From an uncultured Mycoplasmatota bacterium (GTDB lineage: Bacteria > Bacillota_I > Bacilli_A > RF39 > UBA660): DNA of 20,998 bases. Location of the stretch: positions 1-20,998 of the forward strand of contig CAMGAM010000005.1 in the NCBI GenBank assembly GCA_946007485.1. Direction: 5' to 3'. Of this stretch, positions 1-5,969 are shown piece by piece. A program made the translations under genes and the position numbers. Under the pieces are notes generated by a model. It made no database searches. It saw only the letters and a program-made list of their open reading frames with translations, and was not told the origin of the DNA. The first letter of the stretch is position 1. Every line of letters begins with the position of its first letter.

Positions 1-28
1 TGAATTATTTAATATAGGTGAAGAATAT

Positions 29-577
29 TCACGTAAAATTAAAAAATAAATTATATAATGATAATTTATCTCTAAATAAACTAAAAAATTCATTCTTATC
101 ATAAACAAAAACCTGCTTTATTAATTCTTCTTTCATCATTGCTAACATCTCAACAATAAATTCTTCAAAATAATACCCCAAAGCATCTTTTCTCTGACAA
201 ATTAACTTTGCTAAATACTCAGTCATTCCTTCGGCAAAAGCATCTCCCAAATAAACATCCATAAATGGATAAAAATACTTTTCACTATCAAAACCACTCA
301 TATGAACAAATTCATGTACTAAAGAAGCACTATCTGTAAATAAAATTGTATTTGTTAATTGTTGATAAATTCCTGTCGTATCTTCTTCATAATCCATATC
401 ATTAGTTTTTATCTTATCAACCTTTAAAACATTCAGACTATCTATATTTTTATCATATTTTTCTCGGTACTCTAAAGGAACACCCTTAAAAAAATCTTCC
501 ATCATTAAAATAACTTTCTTATCATCACATAATAACTCATCAAAATTGTTTTTATCATAACTACCAAATATCTTCAT
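29..577 (-). CDS. HExxH putative zinc-metallopeptidase-like protein, short paralog
   Basis: I do not recognise a named family. The 182-residue product has a gluzincin-like zinc signature: HEFVH at residues 88-92 and a downstream EGMTEYLA at 116-123, whose Glu120 could be the third ligand. There is no signal peptide or membrane segment, so it should be cytoplasmic. It aligns from its first residue with the product of the next gene upstream (264 aa): both have YDKN near residue 8, YDKN again near 41, and the same HExxH-EGxxEYLA spacing. It stops about 80 residues earlier, however. The start ATG has a GGGGGA ribosome-binding site 6 to 7 nt upstream, the same as its paralog, and 21 nt separate the two genes. 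The TGA stop lies just after an A6 run (41-46), and the neighbouring frame stays open to the window edge, so the gene may be frameshifted. Protease activity is inference only. Confidence 0.7.
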   Translation of the reverse strand: MKIFGSYDKNNFDELLCDDKKVILMMEDFFKGVPLEYREKYDKNIDSLNVLKVDKIKTNDMDYEEDTTGIYQQLTNTILFTDSASLVHEFVHMSGFDSEKYFYPFMDVYLGDAFAEGMTEYLAKLICQRKDALGYYFEEFIVEMLAMMKEELIKQVFVYDKNEFFSLFRDKLSLYNLFFNFT

Positions 578-598
578 TAATAATCCCCCATATTTTTA

Positions 599-1393
599 TC
601 ATTTAACTCTTATCTTTCTCTTTAACTGCTCATTTGCATAATCCCTATAATTATAGAAAAAATCAACCAAATTTAAATGAACAAACTCACTTGTAATTAA
701 ATCCATAAATTTCTCTTGATATAATCTTCTCGAATATTCATCTTTATCTATTCCTATTTCTATATTTATCAAACTATCAATTACTTCCCTAATTGCTACC
801 CCTAATTTATTAACAACTAAAGGATATTCCTCACTATCTTCACAAATATCATAATTATGATGATAAAAATTAAGTGCATACATCAAAGATAAAATATCTT
901 TCTTATTAGGAAATAATTTTATAAACTGTTCATAACTAGGAATAAAAAATGGTTCAAAAAAATTATCAATTGATGACAACATACATATAACAAAAGTTTC
1001 AAATATATAAGCACACGTTGGATATCCCGTAGCCTCATTTGCCAAATATTCCGCTGCTCCCTCAATAAGAGCATCTTCCCATAAAATTTCTTTCTGTTCT
1101 ATTGCCATTAAATCTTTTTTTCTATCATAATGAGCCATATGCATTAATTCATGAATAATATGATAAGGTTCTATAAATAAAATTTTATCAATCGTAGGAA
1201 AATATTTTGCTCTCCAAGAATCATTAATTTCATCTAATTGATAAAGTTCAATATGCCTTAAATTCTTATCATAATTTCTTCTATATCTAGCAGGATACTT
1301 CATAAAAAAACTATCCATAATCTCTTTAATAGACTTCTTATCTATCATCAACCTATCCAAATCATTTTTCTCATATATATCAATAACTCTCAT
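599..1393 (-). CDS. HExxH putative zinc-metallopeptidase-like protein, full-length paralog
   Basis: Unrecognised 264-residue protein, the longer member of a tandem pair. HELMH sits at residues 81-85 and EGAAEYLA at 111-118, giving a His, His, Glu ligand set as in gluzincin metallopeptidases. The N-terminus has no signal sequence. The region after about residue 170 is hydrophobic and aromatic, and is missing from the shorter paralog. I placed the start at the ATG at 1393 rather than a TTG four codons upstream, because the GGGGGA ribosome-binding site and the N-terminal alignment with the paralog (MRVIDIY against MKIFGSY) both fit this ATG. It begins 14 nt after the trmR stop, so the three genes probably form one operon read from the trmR promoter. 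In B. subtilis the trmR homolog is followed by two U32-type peptidase genes (trhP1, trhP2); these proteins are unrelated to U32 by motif, so a link to tRNA hydroxylation is speculative. Confidence 0.75.
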   Translation of the reverse strand: MRVIDIYEKNDLDRLMIDKKSIKEIMDSFFMKYPARYRRNYDKNLRHIELYQLDEINDSWRAKYFPTIDKILFIEPYHIIHELMHMAHYDRKKDLMAIEQKEILWEDALIEGAAEYLANEATGYPTCAYIFETFVICMLSSIDNFFEPFFIPSYEQFIKLFPNKKDILSLMYALNFYHHNYDICEDSEEYPLVVNKLGVAIREVIDSLINIEIGIDKDEYSRRLYQEKFMDLITSEFVHLNLVDFFYNYRDYANEQLKRKIRVK

Positions 1394-1407
1394 TTTTTCC
1401 CCCAATA

Positions 1408-1989
1408 TTAAACTCTCCTAGATATTGATATTCGATCACCAACTGCTACATATTCCGTTACAAATTCTTTATTATTATCTAAGTAATCAATAAACATCTT
1501 TATCTTTCTAACAATTCCTCTTTGATTCTTAGTTTCAATCAAACACTCATCTTCAACCAAACCATGAAAAGATAAATTATCAGTAATAATAACTCCATTC
1601 TTATTCAAATTATTTTGATACTTTTCAAAAAAATCTATATTATGTCCTTTAGATGCATCAATAAATATTAAATCATACATTCCATCTACTGATACATTCA
1701 TTGCATCTCCATTAATAATCTCTATTTGTTCATTAAGATTAAAGTAATCTATATTCTTAATAGCTTCATCATATCTCTCTTTATCTCTCTCAATTGTCAC
1801 TATTTTAATATCTTTATCTACTAAAGCCATCTTTATTGCTGAATATCCAATTGCACTTCCTATCTCTAAGATTCTCTTAATCTTATGTTCTTTTATATAA
1901 TTACATAAAAATTCTATTCCATCCTTCATCATAATTGGTATTCTTTTTTCTTTGGCATATTCTTCTATTTCACTCAATTTCTCTTCCAT
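1408..1989 (-). CDS. trmR: SAM-dependent O-methyltransferase, TrmR (YrrM) type
   Basis: A 193-residue class I methyltransferase of the COMT-like metal-dependent family. The SAM-binding motif I is LEIGSAIGYS at residues 41-50, the acidic end of strand 2 is at Glu67 (TIERD), and likely metal ligands are Asp111 (FIDASKG) and Asp137-Asn138 (ITDNLS). The B. subtilis homolog YrrM/TrmR methylates 5-hydroxyuridine to 5-methoxyuridine at tRNA position 34 and lies in the same neighbourhood (after mltG), which supports this assignment. The start is one of two adjacent ATGs (1992 or 1989). GGAGG lies 6 nt before the second, which I chose. A longer reading to 2019 has no ribosome-binding site. In this genome trmR is separated from mltG by about 600 nt with its own promoter, and is followed directly by the two HExxH genes. 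Confidence 0.85.
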   Translation of the reverse strand: MEEKLSEIEEYAKEKRIPIMMKDGIEFLCNYIKEHKIKRILEIGSAIGYSAIKMALVDKDIKIVTIERDKERYDEAIKNIDYFNLNEQIEIINGDAMNVSVDGMYDLIFIDASKGHNIDFFEKYQNNLNKNGVIITDNLSFHGLVEDECLIETKNQRGIVRKIKMFIDYLDNNKEFVTEYVAVGDRISISRRV

Positions 1990-2129
1990 CATATACCTCC
2001 ACAGAAACTGACTTGTCATATATCATACCACAAATCAAATTATTTTAAAAGAAAATTCATTCTCTTTAGACATTTTCCCATATTTTAATCGATATCAAAA
2101 TAAATTAAATTCCCCGCTCACTCTTAAAA

Positions 2130-2158
2130 ATCATATCACAATAATTATTATCTGTCAA
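2130..2158 (-). promoter_or_regulatory. trmR promoter
   Basis: On the minus strand TTGACA (2158-2153) and TATGAT (2135-2130) are separated by exactly 17 nt. Transcription would start near 2123, leaving a leader of about 130 nt before trmR. A second possible start has an extended -10 (TGG-TATGAT) near 2023-2031, with no good -35. Confidence 0.75.
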
Positions 2159-2166
2159 GATAAATT

Positions 2167-2180
2167 CATACATTTGTTTG
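2167..2180. promoter_or_regulatory. 14-bp imperfect dyad upstream of the trmR -35 box
   Basis: The sequence CATACATTTGTTTG lies 8 nt upstream of the trmR -35 hexamer. An element identical at 13 of 14 positions lies 8 nt upstream of the priA -35 (18063-18076). The halves CATAC and GTTTG form an imperfect inverted repeat with a 4-nt spacer, the layout of Gram-positive LexA boxes (GAAC-N4-GTTC), but the left half differs from the LexA consensus. The regulator is unknown. Confidence 0.5.
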
Positions 2181-2324
2181 TATTATTTTTTGACTAAAAT
2201 TTATAATATCTTTTTAATAAGTATTTATGATTAATAACTTATCTTCATAACCATCTTATTTTTTATATCATTAACTCCACTCAAAATATCTATCAACTAA
2301 CTAATTGTGATAAAATGTATCTAG

Positions 2325-2420
2325 ATGAAAAAAATTCATAAAATATTAAAGGAACACTTGATATTCGTGTGTCAAGCAATCCTTATTGTTATTTTTGGAT
2401 ACCTAACAAACTTATGTTAA
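2325..2420 (+). CDS. possible 31-aa hydrophobic mini-protein, or antisense RNA
   Basis: A 31-codon ATG reading frame encodes a basic start (MKKIHKILKEH) followed by a membrane-like stretch (about residues 12-30) ending in Cys. It has no Shine-Dalgarno sequence. The only promoter-like signal is an extended -10, TGATAAAAT (2308-2316), which would place the RNA start within a few bases of the ATG, making it leaderless. A small hairpin (CCTAAC/GTTAAG, 2402-2420) followed by a pyrimidine-rich TCCTTTCTTTT lies at its end and could terminate a short RNA near 2430. It points toward the 28-aa gene on the other strand and ends 10 nt from that gene's stop. The RNA may matter more than the peptide: a convergent RNA here would overlap the 3' end of the opposing transcript. 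Protein-coding status is doubtful. Confidence 0.3.
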   Translation: MKKIHKILKEHLIFVCQAILIVIFGYLTNLC

Positions 2421-2430
2421 GTCCTTTCTT

Positions 2431-2517
2431 TTATATTAAAATCAACAAAATGATTATTAATAGTAAAAGGGGGTTTATGAAATTCTGGAAAAAGATAAGA
2501 ATATCTTTTTTGCTCAT
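2431..2517 (-). CDS. 28-aa hydrophobic mini-protein, toxin-like
   Basis: This small gene encodes 28 residues: MSKKDILIFFQNFINP followed by twelve consecutive Leu/Ile residues up to the stop. The product should be a single membrane-spanning peptide with a short charged N-terminus. Strong expression signals support it: a full AGGAGGTGAT Shine-Dalgarno sequence 5 nt before the ATG, and a near-consensus promoter 58 nt upstream of the ATG. The ribosome-binding site is folded into a 12-bp hairpin with an upstream CTCC. Known type I toxins of Firmicutes (Fst, TxpA, BsrG) share the features of tiny size, a membrane helix, a hidden ribosome-binding site and an antisense partner, but I see no sequence match to any of them. 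It could also be a regulatory leader peptide or a membrane-protein modulator. It lies between mltG and trmR, on the same strand. Confidence 0.6.
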   Translation of the reverse strand: MSKKDILIFFQNFINPLLLLIIILLILI

Positions 2518-2525
2518 AAATATCA

Positions 2526-2556
2526 CCTCCTATTCTTATTTTTTAAGAATAAGGAG
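2526..2556 (-). promoter_or_regulatory. hairpin sequestering the mini-protein ribosome-binding site
   Basis: In the minus-strand transcript, CTCC followed by TATTCTTA pairs with TAAGAATA-GGAG. This gives a 12-bp stem with one bulged base and an A5 loop (plus coordinates 2527-2538 with 2544-2556). The 3' arm contains most of the GGAGG of the Shine-Dalgarno sequence of the 28-aa gene, so the folded leader would block initiation. Confidence 0.6.
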
Positions 2557-2574
2557 TCCCTAATGTTCTACTAA

Positions 2575-2602
2575 ATAATATCAAAGTTATGTTACTTGTC
2601 AA
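2575..2602 (-). promoter_or_regulatory. promoter of the 28-aa gene
   Basis: TTGACA (2602-2597), a 16-nt spacer, and TATTAT (2580-2575) on the minus strand. The start would be near 2568, giving a leader of about 50 nt that holds the hairpin. It lies just past the mltG stop. Confidence 0.7.
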
Positions 2603-2620
2603 ACTTATTAACTACCGGTA

Positions 2621-3730
2621 TTATTTTATCTTAATTGTTAATTTTACTAATATAAAAAGATGCAAATATTTATTATTTTCATTTTTTAATTTTTGAATTG
2701 TATTATAATGTCCTGTTGCATCTTTATTTAAATAAGTTTTTCCATTACAATCAGCTACAAAATAATAATAGTTATGTTCCTTATAATTAATCGTAGCTTC
2801 AATTGATTCATTACCTGGATTAGATATCGGTCCAACTGGAAGTCCAACAAATGAAGTACATCTAGTATTATAAGCATTATCACAAGTATATAAATTCTTA
2901 TTACCATTTAATGATTGTTTAAAATCATCTATCTTTAAATAATAATATGTCGTCACATCAGATCCTAGTACCCAACCATCTTTAATTCGATTATAAAATA
3001 CCCCAGCAACCGCTGCTCTATCATCAGCACTAGCCCCCTCTAATTCTACTATTGAAGCTAAAGTCATTATCTCATGAATACTATAATCACTATTTTCTAT
3101 CTTATCTCTATACTTATCAAGTTGTTTTCCCATTTCCTTAAGCATCGTATCAACTATTTCTTCACATGAAACATCTTTGTTCAAAAAAGCATATGTATTA
3201 GGAAATAAATACCCTTCAAGTGGATAATATATCTTACTATTTTTAATACTATCAGTTAAAAACCAATACTCATCTATCTTCTTATTAATATATTCCCAAT
3301 CATTCATCAAATTCATAAAGTCATCATAACTATTATTAGTATTCTCATCCACTAACTTAGCTATTTTTCTCACATTAAGTCCTTCTTTAAAAGTTATCTT
3401 TATCTCATCTGGATTATATGAATTTCCAACTTCTAACTCATGAATAATCTCTTTTAAACTCATATTTCTATCTAATTCATAAGTTGATGCTTTTAATGAT
3501 TTAACTCCATTTAACTTAACATATACTTTAAATATAAAAGTACTCTTAATAAGATTATTTTCATACAAAGTATCTCCAATCGAATAGATACTTCCCTCTT
3601 TTATCTCTACGACTACTTTATCACTTTCCCTAGACACTGGTGATATTTGATAATTATAAAAAAATCCCACACCAAAAATCATTACTAATAACACTAGCAA
3701 TATTATTATTATAATCTTATACTTCTTCAT
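2621..3730 (-). CDS. mltG: endolytic murein transglycosylase MltG
   Basis: MltG (YceG-like) is a membrane-anchored lytic transglycosylase that cleaves nascent peptidoglycan strands and sets glycan chain length. The 369-residue product has one N-terminal membrane helix (about residues 5-25) and an extracellular region. Conserved family segments include YPLEGYLFPNTY (169-180) and the catalytic stretch ASIVELEG (225-232), where Glu229 matches the catalytic Glu of E. coli MltG; VAGVFYNRI (241-249) and LPVGPISNPG follow. The last 15 or so residues (after the HYNTIQKLKNENN segment) are a hydrophobic, Lys-rich tail not typical of the family. The ribosome-binding site GAGGAA lies 9 nt before the ATG. 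It follows the DUF1292 gene by 6 nt and is the last gene of the ireB-ruvX-DUF1292-mltG operon, the same order as yrzL-yrrK-yrzB-yrrL in B. subtilis. Confidence 0.95.
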   Translation of the reverse strand: MKKYKIIIIILLVLLVMIFGVGFFYNYQISPVSRESDKVVVEIKEGSIYSIGDTLYENNLIKSTFIFKVYVKLNGVKSLKASTYELDRNMSLKEIIHELEVGNSYNPDEIKITFKEGLNVRKIAKLVDENTNNSYDDFMNLMNDWEYINKKIDEYWFLTDSIKNSKIYYPLEGYLFPNTYAFLNKDVSCEEIVDTMLKEMGKQLDKYRDKIENSDYSIHEIMTLASIVELEGASADDRAAVAGVFYNRIKDGWVLGSDVTTYYYLKIDDFKQSLNGNKNLYTCDNAYNTRCTSFVGLPVGPISNPGNESIEATINYKEHNYYYFVADCNGKTYLNKDATGHYNTIQKLKNENNKYLHLFILVKLTIKIK

Positions 3731-3736
3731 AATATA

Positions 3737-4015
3737 CTATTCCTCTGTCTTTTTACTCTCTTCTTGAATTGTCTCTAAAATTGTTTCAATTACTTTCCAT
3801 TCCTTATCAGTCTTTATTGGTAATAACTCTCCACCTTTATCATTAAGTTTATAAATTGAAGCAAATACTCTAACATTACCATCTTTATCCTTAGAATTAT
3901 CAGTATATACTACATATTGCTTCTTAGTTTCTTCTGATTCAAAAGTAAAAAGTGGTTCACATTCTATTTCTTTTCCATGTTCATCTAATACTACAAATTT
4001 TTGTTTTTCATCCAT
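3737..4015 (-). CDS. DUF1292 family protein (YrzB-like)
   Basis: A small acidic protein of about 92 residues. It carries the DUF1292 pattern: FVVLDEHGKEIECEPLFTFES, then YVVYTD, VRVFASIYKL and a C-terminal EWKVIETILETI. The biochemical role of the family is unknown, but its position between ruvX and mltG is conserved across Firmicutes and matches B. subtilis yrzB. I chose the ATG at 4015, since AGGG lies 9 nt upstream; an ATG three codons earlier (4024) directly abuts that AGGG. The gene follows the ruvX stop within a few bases, so translation is probably coupled. No signal peptide or membrane segment is seen. Confidence 0.9.
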   Translation of the reverse strand: MDEKQKFVVLDEHGKEIECEPLFTFESEETKKQYVVYTDNSKDKDGNVRVFASIYKLNDKGGELLPIKTDKEWKVIETILETIQEESKKTEE

Positions 4016-4026
4016 TTCATTCATCC

Positions 4027-4443
4027 CTATCTTAATCTATCTAAATATCCCTGAAGAATAATTACCGCTGCCATTCCATCTACTTTCTTCTTTCTTTTAT
4101 TCCTAGACATATCTGCTTTTATTAATACATTATTTGATATCACTGAAGTAAGTCTTTCATCTTCCATAATAACCTTAAGTCCAAATTCTTTTTCCAACAA
4201 TTCTTTAAATTCTAAAGTAATCATTGCTCTAGTTCCTAAAGTATTATTCATATTCTTAGGAAGGCCCAATACTAAAGTATCAATCCCTTCTTTTAAAATA
4301 ATCTCTCTAAGTGGTTCTATTAAACTCTTATAATCTTCATCTTGAAACCTAAGGGTCGTATAAACAGAAGCTATACAATTAGTCAAATCACTAATTGATA
4401 CCCCCAATGTTTTACTTCCTAAATCTAATCCTAAACATCTCAT
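4027..4443 (-). CDS. ruvX: Holliday junction resolvase-like RuvX (YqgF/YrrK)
   Basis: A 138-residue RNase H-fold nuclease of the YqgF family, linked in other bacteria to pre-16S rRNA 5' end maturation and proposed as a resolvase. Family motifs are complete: LGLDLGSKTLGVSISD at the N-terminus (Asp7 as first acidic ligand), LVLGLPKNMNNTLG in the middle, EDERLTS, and KKVDGMAAVIILQGYLD at the C-terminus. The ATG overlaps the ireB stop in an ATGA arrangement (4 nt), which indicates translational coupling. Length and motif order are normal. Confidence 0.94.
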   Translation of the reverse strand: MRCLGLDLGSKTLGVSISDLTNCIASVYTTLRFQDEDYKSLIEPLREIILKEGIDTLVLGLPKNMNNTLGTRAMITLEFKELLEKEFGLKVIMEDERLTSVISNNVLIKADMSRNKRKKKVDGMAAVIILQGYLDRLR

Positions 4444-4646
4444 TTTAAATATTCACTCATCATATTCTCTAAAATTAGTGTTCTATCTAATTTAGCAATC
4501 TTATTTCGATTATCATCAAATTCTGGTATATATCCTAAATCATTACTAATTAAATAACCTACAATCTGTGTAATCGGATTATATCCCATCTCTTTCATAC
4601 TCTCACTTACTTCTTTAATTATCTTTTTTATCTCATTCTCTTCCAT
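4440..4646 (-). CDS. ireB: IreB-like regulatory protein (DUF965, YrzL), short N-terminus
   Basis: A 68-residue member of the IreB/YrzL family. The conserved core is clear: EMGYNPITQIVGYLISNDLGYIP, then the KIAKLDR segment and a C-terminal MMSEYL. In Enterococcus faecalis IreB is a substrate of the Ser/Thr kinase IreK and affects cephalosporin resistance. Typical members are about 88 residues, with an MRFNF-like N-terminal tail that carries the phosphorylated threonines; this protein lacks that tail, starting at MEENEIKK. The start is secure: a TGA in frame lies directly before the ATG, and AGGTGAT precedes it. It is the first gene of the operon. The alaS gene that often lies upstream is not present here. 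Confidence 0.88.
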   Translation of the reverse strand: MEENEIKKIIKEVSESMKEMGYNPITQIVGYLISNDLGYIPEFDDNRNKIAKLDRTLILENMMSEYLK

Positions 4647-4666
4647 TCAATCACCTACTTATCTTT

Positions 4667-4695
4667 ATTTTAACATAATACATATTTATTAACAA
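4667..4695 (-). promoter_or_regulatory. ireB-ruvX-mltG operon promoter
   Basis: TTGTTA (4695-4690), a 17-nt spacer, and TAAAAT (4672-4667) with an upstream TG (TGT-TAAAAT, extended -10). The start lies about 15 nt before the AGGTGAT of ireB, so the leader is very short. Confidence 0.6.
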
Positions 4696-4812
4696 GAAAT
4701 AAACATATATCTTTTTACATTTTATTCAAAACTTGTCATTATTTTAACGATAACTAACTAATTTTTACAATTTATTTACTATTTATTATTCTTTTTTCTA
4801 AATTGCAATCTA

Positions 4813-5223
4813 TCACCATTTACCATTTTCACAATTAATTTCTACATCATTATTGAATACTTTTACTTTTTTAACAGTATAATTATCATTTAAAGTAATA
4901 TTAATTTTTATCGTAGAAGGAGTAATTTTCACTTTATTAAAAGGATTTATAATATCACCCTTTAAATAATTCCCTCCAGTTAAATAACTAGCATCTATTA
5001 TAGCCGCATTATCACTAACAATTCCTATAAATTCTTTATCATATCTATTATCACTTACATATTCACTCGTTGCACTCTTAATATTATTTACTAATGTCTC
5101 ACAATCTCTTACTTTTTCTTGCTCAATTACCCCACTAATTGCTACAAAAGATATTGTTGCTATTACTGCTAAAAGTGCTATCGTAGCTAATAATTCTATT
5201 AACGTAAATCCTTTATTATTCAT
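4813..5223 (-). CDS. type IV prepilin-like protein (ComGC/pseudopilin type)
   Basis: A 136-residue prepilin with the class III signal MNNKG followed by FTLIELL, which a prepilin peptidase would cleave after Gly5. Glu10 becomes the conserved Glu+5 of the mature protein. A hydrophobic helix extends to about residue 31, followed by a short helical region and a C-terminal beta-like domain. Two Cys residues (CETLV and INCENGKW) could form a disulfide. Such proteins form competence pili or type II secretion pseudopili. No pilus ATPase, platform protein or peptidase gene lies next to it, so it is an orphan here; the machinery must be elsewhere if it functions. GTAGGGTGAT precedes the ATG, and a TATAAT is present 12 nt further upstream. 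No clear terminator follows before the ireB promoter. Confidence 0.85.
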   Translation of the reverse strand: MNNKGFTLIELLATIALLAVIATISFVAISGVIEQEKVRDCETLVNNIKSATSEYVSDNRYDKEFIGIVSDNAAIIDASYLTGGNYLKGDIINPFNKVKITPSTIKINITLNDNYTVKKVKVFNNDVEINCENGKW

Positions 5224-5257
5224 TCTATCACCCTACTACAATTATATAATAAATTTG

Positions 5258-5286
5258 AAAAAAAAGAAACTATTTACTTGTTTCTT
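5258..5286 (-). terminator. terminator of the ytxH operon
   Basis: On the minus strand AAGAAAC, a 9-nt loop and GTTTCTT form a 7-bp stem followed by a run of U. The hairpin includes the last codons and the TAG stop of the ytxH-like gene, so coding sequence and terminator overlap. Confidence 0.75.
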
Positions 5287-5698
5287 CTTTACTATCTGAA
5301 CTTTCTAATTTCTTCAAAACTTCTTTTGTTACCTGAATCGCTCTACTTCTAACTTCATTTACTGTTTTTTCAACTACTGGAGTTCCTTTTTCTTTTGCTA
5401 AATCCAATAATTCATTTGCTTTAACTTTTAACTCTTCTCCTTTTTCTTTAGCAATTGATAAAACTTTTTCCTTATCCAATTCTTCAATTTCTTTTTTTAA
5501 TTCATTAATTTTTTTTACAAAATCATCAGATACTTCTTTAATATCAATTTCTTTAGCTTGTTTTAACAAATCATCCAACTTTTTTTTCAAATCTTTTCTA
5601 AGTTCCTCCCCTGATTTTGGAGCAAAAAGCATTCCTACTCCAACTCCTAGTCCAATACCAGCCGCAAATTTTAAAAGTCCATTTTTCTTTCTACTCAT
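5270..5698 (-). CDS. YtxH-like stress/envelope protein
   Basis: A 142-residue YtxH-family protein. It has a basic start (MSRKKNG), a glycine-rich hydrophobic segment (GIGLGVGVGM, about residues 15-24), the family signature LFAPKSGEELRKDL, and then a long Lys/Glu-rich coiled coil reaching to the C-terminus. In B. subtilis ytxH is a general stress gene in an operon with ytxG; the molecular function is not settled. Here it overlaps the upstream ytxG-like gene by 8 nt and has its own AGGAGG site, which agrees with co-expression. It is the last gene of the operon that begins with the lipoprotein. Confidence 0.85.
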   Translation of the reverse strand: MSRKKNGLLKFAAGIGLGVGVGMLFAPKSGEELRKDLKKKLDDLLKQAKEIDIKEVSDDFVKKINELKKEIEELDKEKVLSIAKEKGEELKVKANELLDLAKEKGTPVVEKTVNEVRSRAIQVTKEVLKKLESSDSKEETSK

Positions 5699-5969
5699 CT
5701 TTATATTCCTCCTCTTTCTTTTGTCTAAATATCCTTCTAATTAATGATGTAACTGCTTCTACAAACTTATCAGTTATTGTTGCTAACTTATCAGTTGTAA
5801 AATCAATTACCGAAAAAAATCCATTTAATGATTTTAACTTCGTACTAATATCATCTGTAATTTCTGATATTTTATTCATTGTAATTATTAATTTTATACC
5901 TAATATTATTAAAACTACTAGTAAAATAGAACCAAGAATATACAAAATTATTGATAAAACATCAATCAT
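5691..5969 (-). CDS. DUF948 (YtxG-like) membrane protein
   Basis: A 92-residue protein with one strong N-terminal membrane helix (about residues 4-31, rich in Ile, Leu and Val) and an amphipathic helical stretch with alternating Thr/Ile/Lys. It ends in a charged RRIFRQKKEEEYKDE tail. This layout, together with the adjacent YtxH-like gene, matches the DUF948/YtxG family; sequence support alone is moderate. Its ATG overlaps the previous gene's stop by one base (TAATG), and no independent ribosome-binding site is evident, so it should be translated by coupling. It probably acts at the membrane together with YtxH. Confidence 0.75.
   Translation of the reverse strand: MIDVLSIILYILGSILLVVLIILGIKLIITMNKISEITDDISTKLKSLNGFFSVIDFTTDKLATITDKFVEAVTSLIRRIFRQKKEEEYKDE

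Noticed and set aside
2040..2122. Very short ATG frames (12 to 13 codons) in the trmR leader
   Set aside because: No Shine-Dalgarno sequence at usable spacing and no distinctive composition; the rest of the leader shows only a small A/T-rich hairpin.
2369..2563. 64-codon GTG reading frame on the plus strand
   Set aside because: No ribosome-binding site before the GTG, low-complexity product, and it runs antisense through the better supported 28-aa gene and its hairpin.
4647..4812. Long A/T-rich inverted repeat (TTGCAATTTA / TAAATTGTAA) after the prepilin gene
   Set aside because: The loop is 20 nt and no U-tract follows, so it does not qualify as a terminator.
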